DNA from: Fimenecus sp051881455
GTDB taxonomy: Bacteria; Bacillota; Clostridia; Oscillospirales; Acutalibacteraceae
Direction: 5' to 3'
NCBI GenBank assembly: GCA_051881455.1
Contig: JBJEPX010000066.1
Coordinates: 1 to 34,926, forward strand
DNA length: 34,926 nucleotides
Below are positions 23,643 to 31,586 of this stretch, piece by piece. A program made the position numbers and the translations under genes. Every line of letters starts with the position of its first letter. Position 1 is the first letter of the stretch. The notes beneath the pieces are model-generated. The model had not been told where the DNA came from. It made no database searches and worked only from the letters and a program-made list of their open reading frames with translations.

Positions 23643-24589
23643 TTAAGTTCCGCCTTTATTGTTTCAAGCAAAATTGCCTTTGCGTTATCAAGCGAACAGT
23701 TAAATTCACAGCCTGCCGCGCGGCTGTGACCGCCGCCGCCCAACCGTGCGCAGATTTTTGCCGCATCATAGGGCTCAACGGTACGTAAAGATACCTTGTA
23801 AGAACCGTCACTGCGCTCACGCAGAGTTGCGCCTATCATAACGCCCTCAATTTTTCGCGGAATAGAGGCAATACCGTCACATTCGCTTTCGTTTGAACCG
23901 CTTTGCTTAAACATATCCTGTGTAATGGTCATAACTGCGCATTTACCGCCGAAATGAATTTCGGTTGACGAAACCGCCATTTGTTCAAGACGCAGATAAG
24001 ACATGGTTTTGGTTTCAAACATAACACGGTTTATTGTTATATAATCCGCGCCCTTTTCCATCATTTCCGCCGCAATACGGTGTGTGGAAGGCGTTGTATT
24101 TGAGAACATAAAACATCCTGTGTCCGTTGCAAGTCCCGTATAAATACAGCTTGCAATACCGCTGTCTATTTCAACGCCCATGCAGTTAATTACGCCGTAA
24201 ATTATCTCCGCCGTTGCGGCGCAGTCCTCTAAAAGGAGATTTTCGGCATATTCACGGTTTGACATATGATGGTCGATGCAAATAAAAACATTGTCGCCGT
24301 ATTCCTTCTCAAAAGCATCGCCTAAAAGTTTTCTGTCGGCAATATCAACCGCAATTATTTTTTCGAAATCAATGTCGCCGCACGCAATCCCCTCCCACAA
24401 ATACTCATATTTTGAGTGGATTTCATCAATACAGCGAACCGTTGATTTTTTCCCGGCGGATGCCAAAGCTCGGTGCAGTGCAAAGGCACTGCCTAAGGTG
24501 TCGCCGTCGGGATTCCTGTGCGTAAGTATTAAATAATTATCATTTTCCGATAAAAGCTCCGCACATTTTTTATAATCTATCCTCGTCAT
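23639..24589 (-). CDS. nrnA: DHH-family oligoribonuclease/pAp phosphatase
   Basis: NrnA degrades short oligoribonucleotides and dephosphorylates pAp. The DHH domain shows ILTHRNPDGDTLGSA, the signature CIDHH and LATDTGCF; the DHHA1 domain has the substrate-binding GGGGHSRAAGC. The ATG at 24589 gives MTRIDYKKC and 316 aa with GAGGG 6 nt upstream. It overlaps rbfA by 20 nt. Placement between rbfA and truB is the common Firmicutes order. Confidence 0.94.
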   Translation of the reverse strand: MTRIDYKKCAELLSENDNYLILTHRNPDGDTLGSAFALHRALASAGKKSTVRCIDEIHSKYEYLWEGIACGDIDFEKIIAVDIADRKLLGDAFEKEYGDNVFICIDHHMSNREYAENLLLEDCAATAEIIYGVINCMGVEIDSGIASCIYTGLATDTGCFMFSNTTPSTHRIAAEMMEKGADYITINRVMFETKTMSYLRLEQMAVSSTEIHFGGKCAVMTITQDMFKQSGSNESECDGIASIPRKIEGVMIGATLRERSDGSYKVSLRTVEPYDAAKICARLGGGGHSRAAGCEFNCSLDNAKAILLETIKAELK

Positions 24590-24941
24590 TTTCTTCCCTC
24601 GTAGAGAAATTCTCAATTTTTTTAAAAATTTCCATCCCGTGTTCAACGGAATCGTCTGCTATAAATTTAAGCTCGGGAGTTTTGCGCAGGTGAAGCTGAT
24701 TTCCTACCTCACGGCGGATAAGTCCCGTAGCGCTTTGAAGCCCCTTAACTGCCTCTTTTGCGTCGTCTATTCCGCCCATGGAGCTTACATAAACCTTTGC
24801 AAAGGATAAATCGGAGCTAACCTCAACACGGACAACAGTGAGAATTTTGTCACGCACTCTGGGGTCTTTTAGTGTACGGATAACAGCCACTATTTCCCGC
24901 TTAATGTCCTCCGAAACTCTGCCTGTACGATAACCTGCCAT
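24570..24941 (-). CDS. rbfA: Ribosome-binding factor A
   Basis: A 123-aa RbfA, a KH-like cold-shock and maturation factor of the 30S subunit that acts on 16S rRNA. Family features are the start MAGYRTGRVSEDIKREI, LKDPRV, the KVYVSSMG strand and the C-terminal RKTPELKFIADDSVEHG. It follows infB by 13 nt. Confidence 0.96.
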   Translation of the reverse strand: MAGYRTGRVSEDIKREIVAVIRTLKDPRVRDKILTVVRVEVSSDLSFAKVYVSSMGGIDDAKEAVKGLQSATGLIRREVGNQLHLRKTPELKFIADDSVEHGMEIFKKIENFSTREENDEDRL

Positions 24942-24954
24942 ATTTTACTTCACC

Positions 24955-27321
24955 TTAATCTCTGTATTCTTCCATAATAAAGACTTCAAAAATGTCGCCC
25001 TCTTTAATATCGTTGAATTTCTGAAGTCCGATACCGCATTCATAGCCTGATGCAACTTCCTTAACATCGTCTTTAAAGCGCTTGAGCGATGCAATTTCGT
25101 CCTCGGTCATAACAACGCCGTCACGCACAACGCGGATTTGGGCGTTTCTTGTAACCTTACCGGAAAGCACATAACTGCCTGCAACAGTTCCTGCGCTTGA
25201 AAGCTTGAACACACTGCGTACCTCAATTCTGCCGAGAGCAACCTCACGGTATTTGGGAGCCAGCATACCCTTAATTGCGCTTTCAATCTCTTCAATGCAG
25301 TCGTAAATAATGCGGTACATTCTCATATCAACGCCGTCACGCTCTGCAATTTCAGCCGCAACAGGGTCGGGACGGACATTAAATCCGACAATAATTGCAT
25401 TTGATGCGTTTGCAAGCATAATATCAGACTCGCTTACTGCACCTACGCCGCCATGGATAACCTTAACCTGAACCTCCTCGTTGGAGAGCTTTTCAAGGTT
25501 TTGCTTAACGGCTTCAACGGAGCCCTGAACATCGGCTTTAACGATAATATTAAGTGTTTTGATTTTACCTGCGTTGATTGAGGAGAACAGGTTGTCAAGA
25601 GTAACCTTCTGGAACTGGCTGAACTGCTCTTCCTTGGCCTCCTGCTTTCTCTGCTCAACGAGCTCGCGGGCAAGGCGCTCGTCGGATACGGCGTTGAAGA
25701 CATCGCCCGACTGGGGAACCTCGTCAAGTCCCATAATTTCAACGGGAACGGAAGGACCTGCGTCATTGAGCTTTTTGTGCTTGTCGTCAACCATAACACG
25801 GACTCTGCCCACTGCGGAGCCTGCAACCACAATATCGCCTGTGTGCAGTGTACCGTTCTGAACAAGAAGTGTGGCGATGGGACCTTTACCCTTGTCAAGA
25901 CGGGCTTCAATAACGATACCCTTTGCCTGCCTGTTGGGGTTGGCTTTAAGCTCTCTCATTTCTGCGGTAAGCAGAACATTTTCAAGAAGCTTATCTATGT
26001 TCATATGAGTTTTTGCCGAAACGGGAACGCAAATAATATCGCCGCCCCATTCCTCGGGAACAAGCTCATGCTCTGTTAACTGCTGCATAATTTTATCAAC
26101 GGTTGCACCGGGTTTATCCATTTTGTTGATTGCTACGATTATATCAACATTTGCGGCTTTCGCGTGGTTAATAGCCTCAATCGTCTGGGGCATAATACCG
26201 TCGTCAGCGGCAACAACGAGAATTGCAACATCGGTTGCCTGAGCGCCACGGGCGCGCATAGATGTAAACGCCGCGTGACCGGGAGTGTCAAGGAAAGTGA
26301 TATACTGACCGTTAAGATTTACTCTGTAAGCACCGATATGCTGAGTAATTCCGCCAGCCTCGGTTTCGGTAACGCTTGTGTTTCTGATAGCGTCAAGAAG
26401 CGAGGTTTTACCGTGGTCAACGTGTCCCATAACAACAACAACGGGGTCACGGGGAACAAGGTCTGCCTCATCGTCCTCCGAATCGTCAATAATTCTCTCT
26501 TCAATGGTAACAACAACTTCACGGTTAACCTTTGCACCAAGCTCTGTTGCTACAATCTCAGCGGTATCATAGTCGATAACCTCGTTAACGGTTACCATCA
26601 TTCCCAAAGCAAAGAGCTTTTTAATAACCTCTGCGGCTGTCATTTTAAGGCGGGAGGCAAGCTCGCCTACGGTGATTTCGTCGCCTACGGTGATAACAGG
26701 CGGCTTTTTGGCGCGCTCTGCCGCAATTCTTTTAAGCCTTTCGGCTTCCGTTTCTCTCTTGCCGCTGCGCATACCCTGTTTTCTGTATTGTTGGCTCTTT
26801 TGCTTTAACTTTTGCTTTTTAACCATATTGTCCTGATTGTGTGCGCTTGCAGGAGCAATATTTTCGTATTTTTCATTGTATTTTTCTGCATCAAAGGAGT
26901 TGGCTCTTGTGTCAACATGGCGCATTTCGCCCTTTGTGCGCGCCTGCATGGGCTTATCGGACTTCTCTTTCTTCTTTTGCTCTGCGGCTGTATTCTGCTT
27001 TGCAGGCTCTGCCTTGGGAGAACTGCTTTTACTGCCGACTGACGGCGCTTTTGCAGCATTTTCTTTTTCCTTAGGCTGTGCTTTTTCCTTTTTCGGCTCA
27101 GCTTTTGGCTTTTCCTTTGGAACTGCGTTGAAATAAGCGTCAAAGCTCTCAACCGAATTGTCCTTTGTGATTAAATCAAAGATATAATCAAGCTCTTTTT
27201 CCTCCAAAGCGGTTTGGGATTTCTTTTCCCCCTCAAACTGTTCTGAAAGCTTTTCTATAACATACTTGCTGGGGATATCAAAATCCTTGGCAAGCTCATG
27301 TACCTTATATTTTTTCGTCAT
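24955..27321 (-). CDS. infB: Translation initiation factor IF-2
   Basis: IF-2 is the GTPase that places initiator tRNA on the 30S subunit. The 788-aa protein has an N-terminal IF2_N domain (about residues 2-50), then a Lys/Glu/Ala-rich linker, a second IF2_N motif (VGELASRLKMTAAEVIKKLF), and a GTPase domain with GHVDHGKTS (about 297-305), DTPGHAAF and NKMDKPGA. Domain III and the tRNA-binding C-terminal domain follow. The ATG at 27321 lies 8 nt after GGGAGG; an ATG two codons earlier would be too close. It overlaps ylxQ by 17 nt. Confidence 0.97.
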   Translation of the reverse strand: MTKKYKVHELAKDFDIPSKYVIEKLSEQFEGEKKSQTALEEKELDYIFDLITKDNSVESFDAYFNAVPKEKPKAEPKKEKAQPKEKENAAKAPSVGSKSSSPKAEPAKQNTAAEQKKKEKSDKPMQARTKGEMRHVDTRANSFDAEKYNEKYENIAPASAHNQDNMVKKQKLKQKSQQYRKQGMRSGKRETEAERLKRIAAERAKKPPVITVGDEITVGELASRLKMTAAEVIKKLFALGMMVTVNEVIDYDTAEIVATELGAKVNREVVVTIEERIIDDSEDDEADLVPRDPVVVVMGHVDHGKTSLLDAIRNTSVTETEAGGITQHIGAYRVNLNGQYITFLDTPGHAAFTSMRARGAQATDVAILVVAADDGIMPQTIEAINHAKAANVDIIVAINKMDKPGATVDKIMQQLTEHELVPEEWGGDIICVPVSAKTHMNIDKLLENVLLTAEMRELKANPNRQAKGIVIEARLDKGKGPIATLLVQNGTLHTGDIVVAGSAVGRVRVMVDDKHKKLNDAGPSVPVEIMGLDEVPQSGDVFNAVSDERLARELVEQRKQEAKEEQFSQFQKVTLDNLFSSINAGKIKTLNIIVKADVQGSVEAVKQNLEKLSNEEVQVKVIHGGVGAVSESDIMLANASNAIIVGFNVRPDPVAAEIAERDGVDMRMYRIIYDCIEEIESAIKGMLAPKYREVALGRIEVRSVFKLSSAGTVAGSYVLSGKVTRNAQIRVVRDGVVMTEDEIASLKRFKDDVKEVASGYECGIGLQKFNDIKEGDIFEVFIMEEYRD

Positions 27322-27640
27322 ACTCATTACCTCCCGTTAAATAACCGTAAAGTCTGTCTGCAAGATTGCGGTCGTCGACTGTGAAAACTCCCGCTCTCAT
27401 ACCCATTGCAAGAGCAGCCTCCTGCATAGTGAAGGCGGCATTTACATACCGTACACTGCGTCCGTTAAAGCTGCACTCGTCGGCAATTTCGTCCTTTAAA
27501 CGCTGCGAACAGTCACAGCAGGTTACGGCGAGAACCGCTTTGCCTTTTTTTATTGAAGCAACCGCGGCGTCATGCCCCGGAGAAATTTTCCCCGACCTGC
27601 GGCAAAGCCCCAAAAAGCCTTTAACCTCATCAGTCATCAT
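27305..27640 (-). CDS. ylxQ: YlxQ-type ribosomal L7Ae-like RNA-binding protein
   Basis: A 111-aa L7Ae/L30e-fold protein found between ylxR and infB in Firmicutes. It shows FLGLCRRSGKISPGHDAAVASIKKGKA and the strand LAVTCCDCSQR typical of k-turn RNA-binding proteins. The precise RNA target is not established here. The start overlaps ylxR by 11 nt; a second ATG follows immediately. Confidence 0.92.
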   Translation of the reverse strand: MMTDEVKGFLGLCRRSGKISPGHDAAVASIKKGKAVLAVTCCDCSQRLKDEIADECSFNGRSVRYVNAAFTMQEAALAMGMRAGVFTVDDRNLADRLYGYLTGGNEYDEKI

Positions 27641-27902
27641 TTTGCCTTATCTGCGCCTCCATCTGCTCATATATCTCTTCGGGAATTGTCATCTCGAAGG
27701 TTCTGTCAATCCTGCGTGACTTTTTAGCTTTAAGGAGACATTCGGCGTTGTTGCAGATATAAGCACCTCTGCCTGACTTTTTCCCTGTAAGGTCAAGTGA
27801 AATTTCACCCTCAGGACTTTTAACAATTCGGATAAGCTCATTTTTAGGCTTTTGCTCATTGCATCCGTTGCATCTGCGCAAAGGTATTTTTTTCTGCTTC
27901 AC
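27630..27902 (-). CDS. ylxR: YlxR (DUF448) RNA-binding protein
   Basis: A 90-aa DUF448 protein with the family motifs RRCNGCNEQKPKNELIRIV and GRGAYICNNAECL. YlxR has been linked to RNA binding and RNase P in Firmicutes. I use the GTG at 27902 because AAAGGAG lies 8 nt upstream. The ATG at 27920 has no ribosome binding site, its codons forming that very SD sequence. It sits in the standard nusA-ylxR-ylxQ-infB order. Confidence 0.92.
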   Translation of the reverse strand: MKQKKIPLRRCNGCNEQKPKNELIRIVKSPEGEISLDLTGKKSGRGAYICNNAECLLKAKKSRRIDRTFEMTIPEEIYEQMEAQIRQNDD

Positions 27903-27936
27903 TTTTTTGTCTCCTTTCATTATATATTATGGAAAA

Positions 27937-28986
27937 TTAACCCTCGTAAAATCCGCTTTCGGGCTTGATGTCAATATTCCAGCCGGTAAGTCTTGCGGCG
28001 AGGCGTGCGTTCTGACCTTTGTTGCCGATTGCAAGTGAGAGCTGATGGTCGGGCACCGTTACCTGACAAGTTTTCTTTTCCTCGTCGGTAATTTCGACTT
28101 TAAGCACATCTGCGGGAGCAAGTGCGGCGCCGATAAACTCAACGGGGTCCTCGCTGTATTTAACAATGTCGATTTTTTCTCCGCCGAGAATTTCAACGAT
28201 TTTGTTAACTCTTGCGCCTCTCTGACCTATGCATGCACCGATGGGGTCAACATTTTCGTCTTTACTGCTGACAGCCATTTTCGTTCTTGCGCCTGCCTCA
28301 CGGGAAACAGAATGGATTGTAACCACACCGTCGTAAATTTCAGGAACCTCCTGCTCGAAAAGACGCTTAACAAGCCCTGAATGGGTTCTTGAAATCATAA
28401 CTCTGGGACCTTTTTCCGTGTCCTTTACCTCAACAACATAAACCTTTGTAAGCTCACCCTCGGTAAAGGTTTCATCAGGTACTTGCTCGCTTTTGGGAAG
28501 AACAGCAGTTCCTTTTCCTATTTCAAGGGTAACATTGCCGTTAATGGGGTCAATTCTGCTTACCTTTGCAGTAACAAGGTCCTTGCTCTTTGACTGGAAC
28601 TCACGGATAACCTGACCTCTTTCAGCCTCTTTGATGCCCTGACGGATAACATGCTTTGCTGTCTGGGCGGCAATTCTGCCGAATTTCATTGTGTCAAGGT
28701 CGATTTCAAGAATTTCGCCCGCCTTTGCGTCCTCACGGTATTCCTTTGCGTCCTCAACAAGAATATCGGTATCCTCGTCCTCAATCTCCTCAACAATGGT
28801 TTTTCTGAGGAAAACTCTCATTTCTTTCTTTTCGGGGTCAATGTTGCATACAACAACATCCTTGCCGTTGTAATCCTTTCTGACCGCCACAACGATAGCA
28901 TTACTGATTTTTTCATAAAGATACTCAGCCTGAATGCCTTTTTCTTTTTCCATCAGTTCAACTGCCTCAAAAAATTCTTTATTCAT
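27937..28986 (-). CDS. nusA: Transcription termination/antitermination factor NusA
   Basis: NusA binds RNA polymerase and nascent RNA and modulates pausing, termination and antitermination. The 349-aa protein has the N-terminal polymerase-binding domain (MNKEFFEAVELMEKEKGI), an S1 domain (residues about 130-200) and two KH domains with GACIGQRGARV and LAIGNKGQNARLAARL. It ends after KH2, as Gram-positive NusA does, without the acidic repeats of enterobacteria. The ATG at 28986 overlaps the rimP stop by 8 nt. Confidence 0.96.
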   Translation of the reverse strand: MNKEFFEAVELMEKEKGIQAEYLYEKISNAIVVAVRKDYNGKDVVVCNIDPEKKEMRVFLRKTIVEEIEDEDTDILVEDAKEYREDAKAGEILEIDLDTMKFGRIAAQTAKHVIRQGIKEAERGQVIREFQSKSKDLVTAKVSRIDPINGNVTLEIGKGTAVLPKSEQVPDETFTEGELTKVYVVEVKDTEKGPRVMISRTHSGLVKRLFEQEVPEIYDGVVTIHSVSREAGARTKMAVSSKDENVDPIGACIGQRGARVNKIVEILGGEKIDIVKYSEDPVEFIGAALAPADVLKVEITDEEKKTCQVTVPDHQLSLAIGNKGQNARLAARLTGWNIDIKPESGFYEG

Positions 28987-29458
28987 TTTCTTCAAAACCT
29001 CCAAAATCATCGGCTTTTATCCACGATGCTTCTTTTTTATTAACATTAAGCTCTGTTTCTTCATCAAGAGCAATAGTTACGCTGTCATCATCAAAGGCTG
29101 TAAGAACGCCCTTGTAATCACGCTTTCCCTCAAAGGCTTTGATAAGCCTTATCATGATTTTTTCGCCCATATAGCGCTCAAAGTGAAAATCTCTTGTCAG
29201 CTCACGCTCAATACCGGGTGATTGAACCTGCAAATTGTAGCTCTGCTCAATGGGGTCCGCCTCATCAAGAGGTCCGTCAATTGCACGGTGCAGGGCAACA
29301 CAGTCGTCAATGCCTACGCCGCCGTCCTTGTCGATTGTAATGCGCAGATACCATTTTGCGCCCTCTTTAAGAAATTTTACATCCCATAAAATGAGCCCCA
29401 AAGAATCCGCAATTGGCTTTGCTATGTCCCAAACGACCGCTGCCGTATTCTTTTTCAT
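28979..29458 (-). CDS. rimP: Ribosome maturation factor RimP
   Basis: A 159-aa RimP, required for 30S subunit maturation. Visible features are LILWDVKFLKEGAKWYLRITID, the GGVGIDDCVALHRAI segment and the NLQVQSPGIERELTRDFHF signature. It is the first gene of the operon, with GGAGG 4 nt before the ATG, an 80-90 nt leader and a clear promoter. Confidence 0.96.
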   Translation of the reverse strand: MKKNTAAVVWDIAKPIADSLGLILWDVKFLKEGAKWYLRITIDKDGGVGIDDCVALHRAIDGPLDEADPIEQSYNLQVQSPGIERELTRDFHFERYMGEKIMIRLIKAFEGKRDYKGVLTAFDDDSVTIALDEETELNVNKKEASWIKADDFGGFEENE

Positions 29459-29495
29459 AAAACCTCCGTATCAAAATAAAAAACATCTTATAAAC

Positions 29496-29525
29496 TTAAG
29501 AGAGCGGGTCGCCCCACTCTCTTAA
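29496..29525 (-). promoter_or_regulatory. Hairpin in the rimP-nusA operon leader
   Basis: A 9-bp perfect stem (29496-29504 with 29517-29525) extended by GGG/CCC pairing inside lies in the short 5' leader. On the minus strand it is followed about 12 nt later by TTTTTT (29477-29482 region). The T-run is too distant for a textbook terminator, so this may be a pausing, stability or NusA-feedback element. Function is inferred only. Confidence 0.55.
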
Positions 29526-29551
29526 CAATGCCTGTATTCTTACCGTAAAGA

Positions 29552-29580
29552 ATAATACCATATAGTTCTTATAAAATCAA
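29552..29580 (-). promoter_or_regulatory. Sigma-A promoter of the rimP-ribF operon
   Basis: On the minus strand: TTGATT (29575-29580), 17-nt spacer, TATTAT (29552-29557) preceded by TGG as an extended -10. The predicted start, near 29545, leaves a leader of about 87 nt before rimP. Confidence 0.72.
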
Positions 29581-29623
29581 GTATTTTTTTAAATTTATAT
29601 ACCATTATATATAAAAAGCCGTG

Positions 29624-29812
29624 TTAAAGGTCGTCCGGGTCCTGCTCAGGCTGCTCAAAGCCTATGGGATTTCCCGTATAACTGCCGTTTACATCAATGG
29701 GACTTTCCTTATGCTCGCCGTTCCATATTTCGGATATTTCAGCACTCATTTTTTCAATTTTTTTCCTTGTTTCAGCGGCTTTTTCTGTACTTTTTTTATT
29801 TTTAAAAATCAT
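29624..29812 (-). CDS. Small conserved-looking protein of unknown function (62 aa)
   Basis: A 62-aa hydrophilic protein with a strong ribosome binding site GGAGGTG 6 nt before the ATG, so it is very likely translated. The N-terminal half is a charged helix (KKSTEKAAETRKKIEKMSAE). The C-terminal half ends NGSYTGNPIGFEQPEQDPDDL. I have the impression of similar GSYTG...P.QDxDDL tails in small clostridial proteins of unknown function, but cannot verify this here. No signal peptide or membrane segment. It lies upstream of the rimP promoter on the same strand, with no clear terminator between. Confidence 0.72.
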   Translation of the reverse strand: MIFKNKKSTEKAAETRKKIEKMSAEISEIWNGEHKESPIDVNGSYTGNPIGFEQPEQDPDDL

Positions 29813-29943
29813 TTTTTCACCTCCGTATGAATATTATTTGTACAAAACTTAGTGATTTTCAAAGAAATAATCAGCATATAACGCAAAATATGTATTTTTT
29901 AATATGAATAAAAATTCAAAATAAAATAAATGCAAAAAATGGA

Positions 29944-29972
29944 TTGACAAGAGCGGTTTTATGTTATATAAT
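29944..29972 (+). promoter_or_regulatory. Consensus sigma-A promoter of the secreted protein gene
   Basis: Perfect TTGACA (29944-29949) and TATAAT (29967-29972) with a 17-nt spacer, about 58 nt before the start codon. It predicts high, constitutive expression. The AT-rich stretch before it (29840-29940) may act as an UP-element. Confidence 0.88.
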
Positions 29973-30030
29973 GGACAGGAATAAAGGTGTAATACCTGAA
30001 TTTTTTGAACAATGAAAGGAAATATGTATT

Positions 30031-30747
30031 ATGAAAAAGACTATTTCAGTAGTTTTGGCATTGGCAATGGTTTTCGTTATGAGCCTTTCTGCTTTTGCAT
30101 TTACTTTTGACGACGATCTTCGTGACGATATTGAAATTCAAGGTCCGGATGATGTTGATGGTTGGACAGAGTATTGTATGGATGTCATTGAGCATTTGGC
30201 TACAAGCGAGGATAAGGAAGCAGACCAGAAAGAATTCGTTCAAATAATTGTTATGTCCATTCAGGCAGGCGATATGTCTCCCGCTACGGCAGCCAAGGTA
30301 ATCGGTACTATTGCCATGTCTTCCGTAGGAGGTGTGGATATTCAAGGTCTTATTCAGCAGATTCGGGATGCAATTGGAGAACTTCCCTCAATTGAAATTC
30401 CCAGTGAACTCCCCAGCGAGTTCCCCAGTGATATCACTCTCCCCTCAAATGGCGGCGAGGGAAACGGCAACGGTAGCTTCCTTGATACAATTCTCGGTGC
30501 TCTCGGCGGCATTGTTGACGGAATCATGGGCGGCGGTTCAGAAGATCCCACAACGCCTTCCGGCGGTAATAATGGCAGCAATGGCGGCGATGACAGCGAC
30601 CTTTGGGGCGACGGCGACGGCGATGACGCTTTTAACGCCAACTCACTCGGTGATACATCAGTAATTGCTGTTGCGGCAGTAGCAGTTGTTGCAGGCGCAG
30701 CACTTGTTCTTACAAGAAAAAAGAGCAAGGACGAGGACGCTGAATAA
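30031..30747 (+). CDS. Secreted acidic protein with C-terminal membrane anchor
   Basis: A 238-aa protein I do not recognise. It has a clear signal peptide (KKTISVVLALAMVFVMSLSAFAF, cleavage after AFA). A mature helical domain (residues about 26-120) precedes a Pro/Ser repeat PSELPSEFPSD, a Gly/Asn/Asp-rich acidic stretch, and a C-terminal hydrophobic helix (VIAVAAVAVVAGAALVL) followed by RKKSKDEDAE. This is the layout of sortase-anchored surface proteins, but the site before the helix reads NANSLGDTS instead of LPxTG or NPxTG. It is flanked by a consensus promoter and a strong terminator, so it is a single-gene unit. Confidence 0.82.
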   Translation: MKKTISVVLALAMVFVMSLSAFAFTFDDDLRDDIEIQGPDDVDGWTEYCMDVIEHLATSEDKEADQKEFVQIIVMSIQAGDMSPATAAKVIGTIAMSSVGGVDIQGLIQQIRDAIGELPSIEIPSELPSEFPSDITLPSNGGEGNGNGSFLDTILGALGGIVDGIMGGGSEDPTTPSGGNNGSNGGDDSDLWGDGDGDDAFNANSLGDTSVIAVAAVAVVAGAALVLTRKKSKDEDAE

Positions 30748-30787
30748 GTTTTTTGCATTATTTGCATAATTTACAACATAAATTTAT

Positions 30788-30821
30788 GACGGAAATCATG
30801 TAATGATTTCCGTCTTTTTTT
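30788..30821 (+). terminator. Intrinsic terminator of the secreted protein gene
   Basis: A 12-bp perfect stem GACGGAAATCAT/ATGATTTCCGTC (30788-30799, 30803-30814) with a GTA loop is followed by eight T residues. Confidence 0.93.
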
Positions 30822-30831
30822 TATTTTCCTC

Positions 30832-30860
30832 TTGACAAGTACTTTTTGCGTTGCTACAAT
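30832..30860 (+). promoter_or_regulatory. Sigma-A promoter of the lysis cassette
   Basis: TTGACA (30832-30837), 17-nt spacer, TACAAT (30855-30860). The predicted start near 30867 places the LexA box just downstream, at about +8 to +21. Confidence 0.87.
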
Positions 30861-30873
30861 AGTAATAGCAAGG

Positions 30874-30887
30874 CGAACAAATGTTCG
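30874..30887 (+). promoter_or_regulatory. LexA (SOS) operator, Gram-positive type
   Basis: CGAACAAATGTTCG is a perfect match to the Bacillus/Clostridium LexA box CGAAC-N4-GTTCG. It lies immediately after the predicted transcription start of the phage-like cassette, so bound LexA would block early elongation or initiation, and DNA damage would release it. No second box was seen in the window. Confidence 0.88.
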
Positions 30888-30890
30888 ATA

Positions 30891-30921
30891 ACGCACGGCG
30901 AGCCGATGCGTTTTTATTTTT
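30891..30921 (+). terminator. Possible attenuator hairpin in the SOS leader
   Basis: ACGCACGG (30891-30898) pairs with CCGATGCGT (30903-30911, one bulged A) around a CGAG tetraloop and is followed by TTTTTATTTTT. It resembles an intrinsic terminator placed between promoter and first gene, so it may attenuate the cassette. It may also only stabilise the leader. Confidence 0.5.
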
Positions 30922-30943
30922 ATTATGAAAAGGGGGGCAGATA

Positions 30944-31378
30944 ATGCCGGAATATGAAGAAACCATAAGAGAGTTAGCTGTTGAGGAATATTTCTATCTC
31001 AGTGAGAATTTAGAACCGCTGAACAGTGCAACGGTGAAAAAAGGCGCTGAATACCTTGTTTACAATAAAAAGAAAAAGCTTTTCGGAATAGTAAAAAAGG
31101 TTATGGAGGAGGAGCTTACTGATAACGAACGCAGTATTGCGTTTGATTATTGGAACAACGGTATATCGGCTGCGGCAATTGCAAATAAAAATCAGATTGC
31201 CCGTTCAACGGTTTACAGAACTATTGAAAGCGCAAGAAAAAAGCTTGAAGTGTCGCTTAAATATGTGCTGATGTATGAGAAAAATTTGTTGCCCGAAACG
31301 GCGGGTGAACTGCTGGAATATGTAAAGAACGGAAAAGTATCCGAGGAGGCAAAAAGTGGACAAAAATATATCACTTGA
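30944..31378 (+). CDS. Sigma-70 region 4-like HTH protein, first gene of the cassette
   Basis: A 144-aa protein with a helix-turn-helix like sigma factor region 4 (residues about 58-105: LTDNERSIAFDYWNNGISAA, then IARSTVYRTIESARKKLE). The N-terminal part is acidic and helical, without a recognisable sigma region 2. Similar proteins in phages act as late-gene regulators. The ATG follows AAGGGGGG. As the first gene behind the LexA box it could amplify or time the genes after it. Its own target sites are not evident. Confidence 0.75.
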   Translation: MPEYEETIRELAVEEYFYLSENLEPLNSATVKKGAEYLVYNKKKKLFGIVKKVMEEELTDNERSIAFDYWNNGISAAAIANKNQIARSTVYRTIESARKKLEVSLKYVLMYEKNLLPETAGELLEYVKNGKVSEEAKSGQKYIT

Positions 31379-31586
31379 GCAGTTGGGGGAAGAATACGAA
31401 AAAAACGCAGAATTACAAAAGCGCTTTATTGAACGCTGTAAGGCTGATATTAAAAAAGCACAGCAGGCGGGGGACAGAGATACGGTTTGCAGGCTCAAAT
31501 CTGATTTGTATAAGCTTTACGAAATTAAAAGAGAATTGAGCGAAACGGCGTTGTTGTTGAAAAACTATTATAAAGGAGCAAACTGA
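31356..31586 (+). CDS. Small coiled-coil protein of the lysis cassette
   Basis: A 76-aa, highly charged, helical protein with heptad-like spacing (LEQLGEEYEKNAELQKRFIE, KSDLYKLYEIKRELSETALLL). It starts at GTG with GAGGAGG 6-7 nt upstream and overlaps the regulator gene by 23 nt. No family recognised. In phage lysis regions small proteins of this kind are common, but function here is unknown. Confidence 0.75.
   Translation: MDKNISLEQLGEEYEKNAELQKRFIERCKADIKKAQQAGDRDTVCRLKSDLYKLYEIKRELSETALLLKNYYKGAN

Noticed and set aside
30354..30767. Minus-strand frame of 137 codons opposite the secreted protein, with Ser/Pro-rich translation
   Set aside because: The low-complexity Ser/Pro text is the mirror of the Gly/Asp-rich coding strand. 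The frame runs across the gene end, and no start signal is present.
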